Source of the DNA: Flavobacteriales bacterium UBA7666
GTDB taxonomy: Bacteria; Bacteroidota; Bacteroidia; Flavobacteriales_D; Crocinitomicaceae
Reading direction: 5' to 3'
Length of the DNA: 17,895 nucleotides
Assembly (NCBI GenBank): GCA_002483265.1
Contig: DLHO01000014.1
Location: 1 to 17,895 of the forward strand
The position numbers and the translations under genes are program-made. Below the pieces are notes generated by a model. That model did not search any database. It worked only from the letters and a program-made list of their open reading frames with translations, and was not told the DNA's origin. Positions 15,899-17,895 of this stretch are shown in pieces (positions within the stretch are counted from its first letter, which is position 1; each line of letters begins with the position of its first letter).

Positions 15899-16507
15899 AT
15901 GAAAATTGTAAGGAGAACCATATTCATCAACCAAGGTAAAATTACTACATCTTCTGAGTTGATAGAAATTATGACTGAAATTGATTTAGCTATTTCTAAA
16001 GTAACTTGGGAATCAGACACAGAATTCATCATTAATCCAATAAGAAAAGGTAATGGTGTTAAGCCAATTAAAGATAATTTCGTGAAAGAGTTGAAAGATT
16101 TCGGATGGCATCATGAAAGTCGAATGTCTTTGGCAAAAGGAATGAATCCAGGTCCAATTGATGCAGTTAAAGACACTAAAATTGGAATATTTGCAGTAGA
16201 ATGGGAAACTGGTAACATATCGTCTTCGCATAGAGCCCTCAATAAAATGGCTGTTGGAATAAAACAAGGTCAAATTATAGGTGGAGTTCTTGTTCTGCCC
16301 GTGAAAAATTGTGCCCAATATCTTACCGATAGAGTAGGAAATTACGAAGAGATAGAACCATACTTCACTATGTACCAAAGCCTTAATTTTGAAGAGGGAT
16401 TTATGGCGGTTATTGGAATAGAACATGACCAAGAATCCTCATCAGCTATGCTTATTCCTAAAGGTCAAGACGGAAATGCAAAAAAAGATCCTAAGATCCC
16501 ATTATGA
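15899..16507 (+). CDS. Type II restriction endonuclease, BglII/BstYI/BamHI-like
   Basis: The protein has 202 residues, similar to BstYI, BamHI and BglII (about 200-225). A PD-(D/E)xK-type core is visible: D88 in GPIDAV, followed by E101 and E103 in IFAVEWETGN, giving D-x12-E-x-E. BamHI also uses an ExE arrangement, while BglII and BstYI have ExQ. After the core, the segment SSHRALNKMAVGIKQGQIIGGVLVLP (split across 109-134) matches the helix and strand that follow in the BglII group, where residues reading a central GATC lie. A site such as AGATCT or RGATCY is therefore a reasonable guess, not a finding. It is divergent from its methyltransferase and its stop codon overlaps that of the integrase. 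Its codon use and AT content match the element. Confidence 0.85.
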   Translation: MKIVRRTIFINQGKITTSSELIEIMTEIDLAISKVTWESDTEFIINPIRKGNGVKPIKDNFVKELKDFGWHHESRMSLAKGMNPGPIDAVKDTKIGIFAVEWETGNISSSHRALNKMAVGIKQGQIIGGVLVLPVKNCAQYLTDRVGNYEEIEPYFTMYQSLNFEEGFMAVIGIEHDQESSSAMLIPKGQDGNAKKDPKIPL

Positions 16508-17719
16508 CACGTTCCTAAAGAACTTATGTTGACTTACCAAACTTGCGTGTTCTTCTTTGGTTACCCTCACATATTTCATGAACACCTTTTCGGTTGAATG
16601 TCCTGTTATTGCCATGATTGCAAGTGTCGGTATTCCTGCTTTGTAGGCATTAGTAGCAAAACTTCTTCGGGCGGTGTGCGATGAAACCAATTCGTGTTTC
16701 TGGCAGATGGTTGTTTGTCGTTTTCCTTCTACTGTTCGGGTGATTTGTACCAATTCGTCTATTCCGCCAATACGACAAACAGACTTTATGTATTCGTTGA
16801 ACTTTTGACTAGAAATTACCTTTGGCATACCGTTGTATTTCAATAGTATTCTTTTAGCTTCTGCATGCAGAGGGATTAAAACCTCTGTACCTGTTTTCTC
16901 TGTTCTTATTTTGAACATTGTACCATCATTCACTAAATGGAAACGGTTTAATTTGTTGTAGTCTTGGATTCTAACACCAGTATAACAAGCCATTACAAAC
17001 AAATCCCGCACCTGCTCCAAACTTTCTGTTGGTAGGGTACAGTCGATTAGTCGCTTTATATCGGTTTCATCCAAGTAGATAGTATCTGCTTCCTCTGAAA
17101 TCTTCTTAAACGCTCTGTTTTGATGTACAATGTTCGTGTGTAGTTCATCCAACAAAGATGCATTCATCCACATTTTAATGTTCTTCACATGTGAACCTAT
17201 TGTATTTACTGCTAATTTCTCAACGGTGGTACAGTAGGAAACAAATGCATCGTAAAACTTCATGTCGATTTTGTCGAAAGTCAGTTTGCTTTTGGTTTGT
17301 TGTTCAAACGACTTTAGTTTGTTAAGTGTTACTTTGATGTGTCGAATGCTACCACCTTTCTTTAAGTTGTTTGTACGTTCAATGTGTTGTTGTGCGTAAT
17401 CGACCAAGGATTTGTTTACTTCCTCTTTGATGGCAGATGTTGAGCCGTTTCTCAATTTGTCCAAACCTAGTTTAACGTTTTCTTTGGTCAACTCTCCATC
17501 TTTTTGTAGGCAACGGATCAAGTCCATGATACTCAATTTGAGTTGTTGGATTAGTACATTGGTTGTGTGGTTTGCTCCACCTTTAACGGTTTGTGTCTTG
17601 GGGTTAAATTCTCCTTGCTTAACCGAGATACCAAGTGTACTTTTAATTCTGATTCCTGATACGGAAATGTCAGCGTAGAGATAGTTCATACCCTCTTTCT
17701 GACGGATTACTACTTTCAT
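16502..17719 (-). CDS. Tyrosine recombinase / integrase, Bacteroidota type
   Basis: The protein has 405 residues. The N-terminal part (about 1-80) resembles the arm-site DNA-binding domain, residues about 100-195 form the SAM-like core-binding domain, and the catalytic domain follows. The catalytic set is complete: R250 (ACYTGVRIQDY), K275 (RTEKTG), H348-x-x-R351 (SSHTARRSF), H374 (ITGHST) and the nucleophile Y383 (FMKYVRV). The length and these motifs fit phage- and transposon-type integrases of Bacteroidota elements that integrate at tRNA genes. It lies 128 bp from the right tRNA-Lys copy and faces away from it, with matching GGGAC motifs and an inverted repeat in between. Its stop codon overlaps that of the endonuclease by 6 bp, tail to tail. 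Confidence 0.95.
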   Translation of the reverse strand: MKVVIRQKEGMNYLYADISVSGIRIKSTLGISVKQGEFNPKTQTVKGGANHTTNVLIQQLKLSIMDLIRCLQKDGELTKENVKLGLDKLRNGSTSAIKEEVNKSLVDYAQQHIERTNNLKKGGSIRHIKVTLNKLKSFEQQTKSKLTFDKIDMKFYDAFVSYCTTVEKLAVNTIGSHVKNIKMWMNASLLDELHTNIVHQNRAFKKISEEADTIYLDETDIKRLIDCTLPTESLEQVRDLFVMACYTGVRIQDYNKLNRFHLVNDGTMFKIRTEKTGTEVLIPLHAEAKRILLKYNGMPKVISSQKFNEYIKSVCRIGGIDELVQITRTVEGKRQTTICQKHELVSSHTARRSFATNAYKAGIPTLAIMAITGHSTEKVFMKYVRVTKEEHASLVSQHKFFRNVS

Positions 17720-17752
17720 GTTTATTGGGTTTTATGTGTTAATAAATTGCTT

Positions 17753-17823
17753 GGTGGATAGGGACGATTATTGGGACAAATGGGTACAGTTATCCCTTCA
17801 GCCATTTTTCTATTGACTGTACC
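17753..17823. other. Right-end candidate integrase arm-type sites
   Basis: GGTGGAT (17753-17759) abuts TAGGGACG; GGGACG (17761-17766) and GGGACA (17773-17778) are 12 bp apart start to start, just as at the left end. An inverted repeat, GGTACAGT (17783-17790) and ACTGTACC (17816-17823), follows between these sites and the tRNA copy. The position between the integrase gene and the attachment site fits integrase or excision-factor binding, and perhaps control of the integrase promoter. Confidence 0.45.
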
Positions 17824-17847
17824 TACTTAATAGAAAATTGTTGTAAT

Positions 17848-17895
17848 GATTCCGTAGCTCAGCTGGTAGAGCAATACACTTTTAATGTATGGGTC
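17848..17895 (+). tRNA. Second tRNA-Lys (UUU) copy, cut by window end
   Basis: These 48 bases are identical to 9980-10027, from the first base of the acceptor stem through the D-arm and the complete anticodon arm (loop CTTTTAA) into the variable region. The T-arm and the 3' acceptor side lie outside the window. The bases before it differ from those before the first copy, and no strong TAnnTTTG promoter is seen upstream. It is therefore either an attachment-site copy of the gene or a second true tRNA-Lys gene. Confidence 0.85.

Larger units (their letters stand above)
9980..17895. mobile_element. tRNA-Lys-bracketed integrative element with restriction-modification cargo
   Basis: Two identical starts of tRNA-Lys, at 9980 and 17848, lie 7868 bp apart in the same orientation. 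Between them are a tyrosine integrase at the right end, a DUF3987-like ATPase, a Type II restriction-modification pair, a small Xre regulator and several orphan genes, but no housekeeping genes. Similar tandem GGGAC motifs lie about 84 bp inside each tRNA copy. Together these point to an integrated element using tRNA-Lys as the attachment site. No conjugation, capsid or mobilisation gene is visible, so it is either non-autonomous in transfer or moved by a helper. The exact crossover and whether the right tRNA copy is complete cannot be decided here, because the window stops inside that copy. Confidence 0.75.

Noticed and set aside
16013..16432. Minus-strand frame of 139 aa opposite the endonuclease
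   Set aside because: The plus-strand frame has the endonuclease active-site pattern; this one has no motif and an odd composition.

Overview
The window comes from a low-GC member of the Bacteroidota, most likely a Flavobacteriales-type bacterium. The evidence is a giant secreted protein built from FG-GAP repeats followed by Ig-like repeats of the 'FCxGGSVxLTSS...WSTGxTT' kind, a lipoprotein whose mature end reads C-K-K-D-E (the Bacteroidota surface-export signal), a tyrosine integrase of the Bacteroidota type, and -7 promoter boxes of the TAnnTTTG type. The species cannot be named from the sequence.

Layout, left part (1-9979, chromosomal): Positions 1-7667 (minus strand) are the first 2555 codons of one giant exported protein, cut by the window edge. 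It has a signal peptide, 14 FG-GAP/VCBS-type Asp motifs and 25 Ig-like repeats of about 74 residues, and runs off the edge without a stop. Then come a hotdog-fold acyl-CoA thioesterase (plus), a bidirectional terminator, a small exported protein with one FG-GAP-like Asp motif (minus) and a single-domain response regulator (minus). About 490 bp of non-coding DNA leads to tRNA-Lys(UUU), which has its own promoter and terminator.

Layout, right part (9980-17895): this looks like a small integrative element of about 7.9 kb. It begins at tRNA-Lys and ends at a second copy of the same tRNA; the 48 bases visible before the window ends are identical. A tyrosine integrase lies at the right end. Between the ends are a one-TM protein of unknown function, a 71-residue orphan, a long non-coding structured stretch, a DUF3987-like ATPase with a winged-helix tail (probable replication protein), a non-coding stretch with short repeats, a 91-residue orphan, a surface lipoprotein, a small Xre-type regulator, and a Type II restriction-modification pair. 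The pair is a beta-class amino-methyltransferase with DPPF, divergent from a BglII/BstYI/BamHI-like endonuclease with an ExE active site.

Working model (inference): the integrase moves the element using attachment sites inside or around tRNA-Lys. Matching tandem GGGACR motifs at both ends look like integrase arm sites. The restriction-modification pair would stabilise the element and defend the host, and the small Xre protein may control its own promoter and that of the divergent lipoprotein. The most noteworthy points are the tRNA-bracketed element with paired end motifs, the unexplained long hairpin at 11369-11450, and the higher-order dimer structure of the Ig-repeat array.
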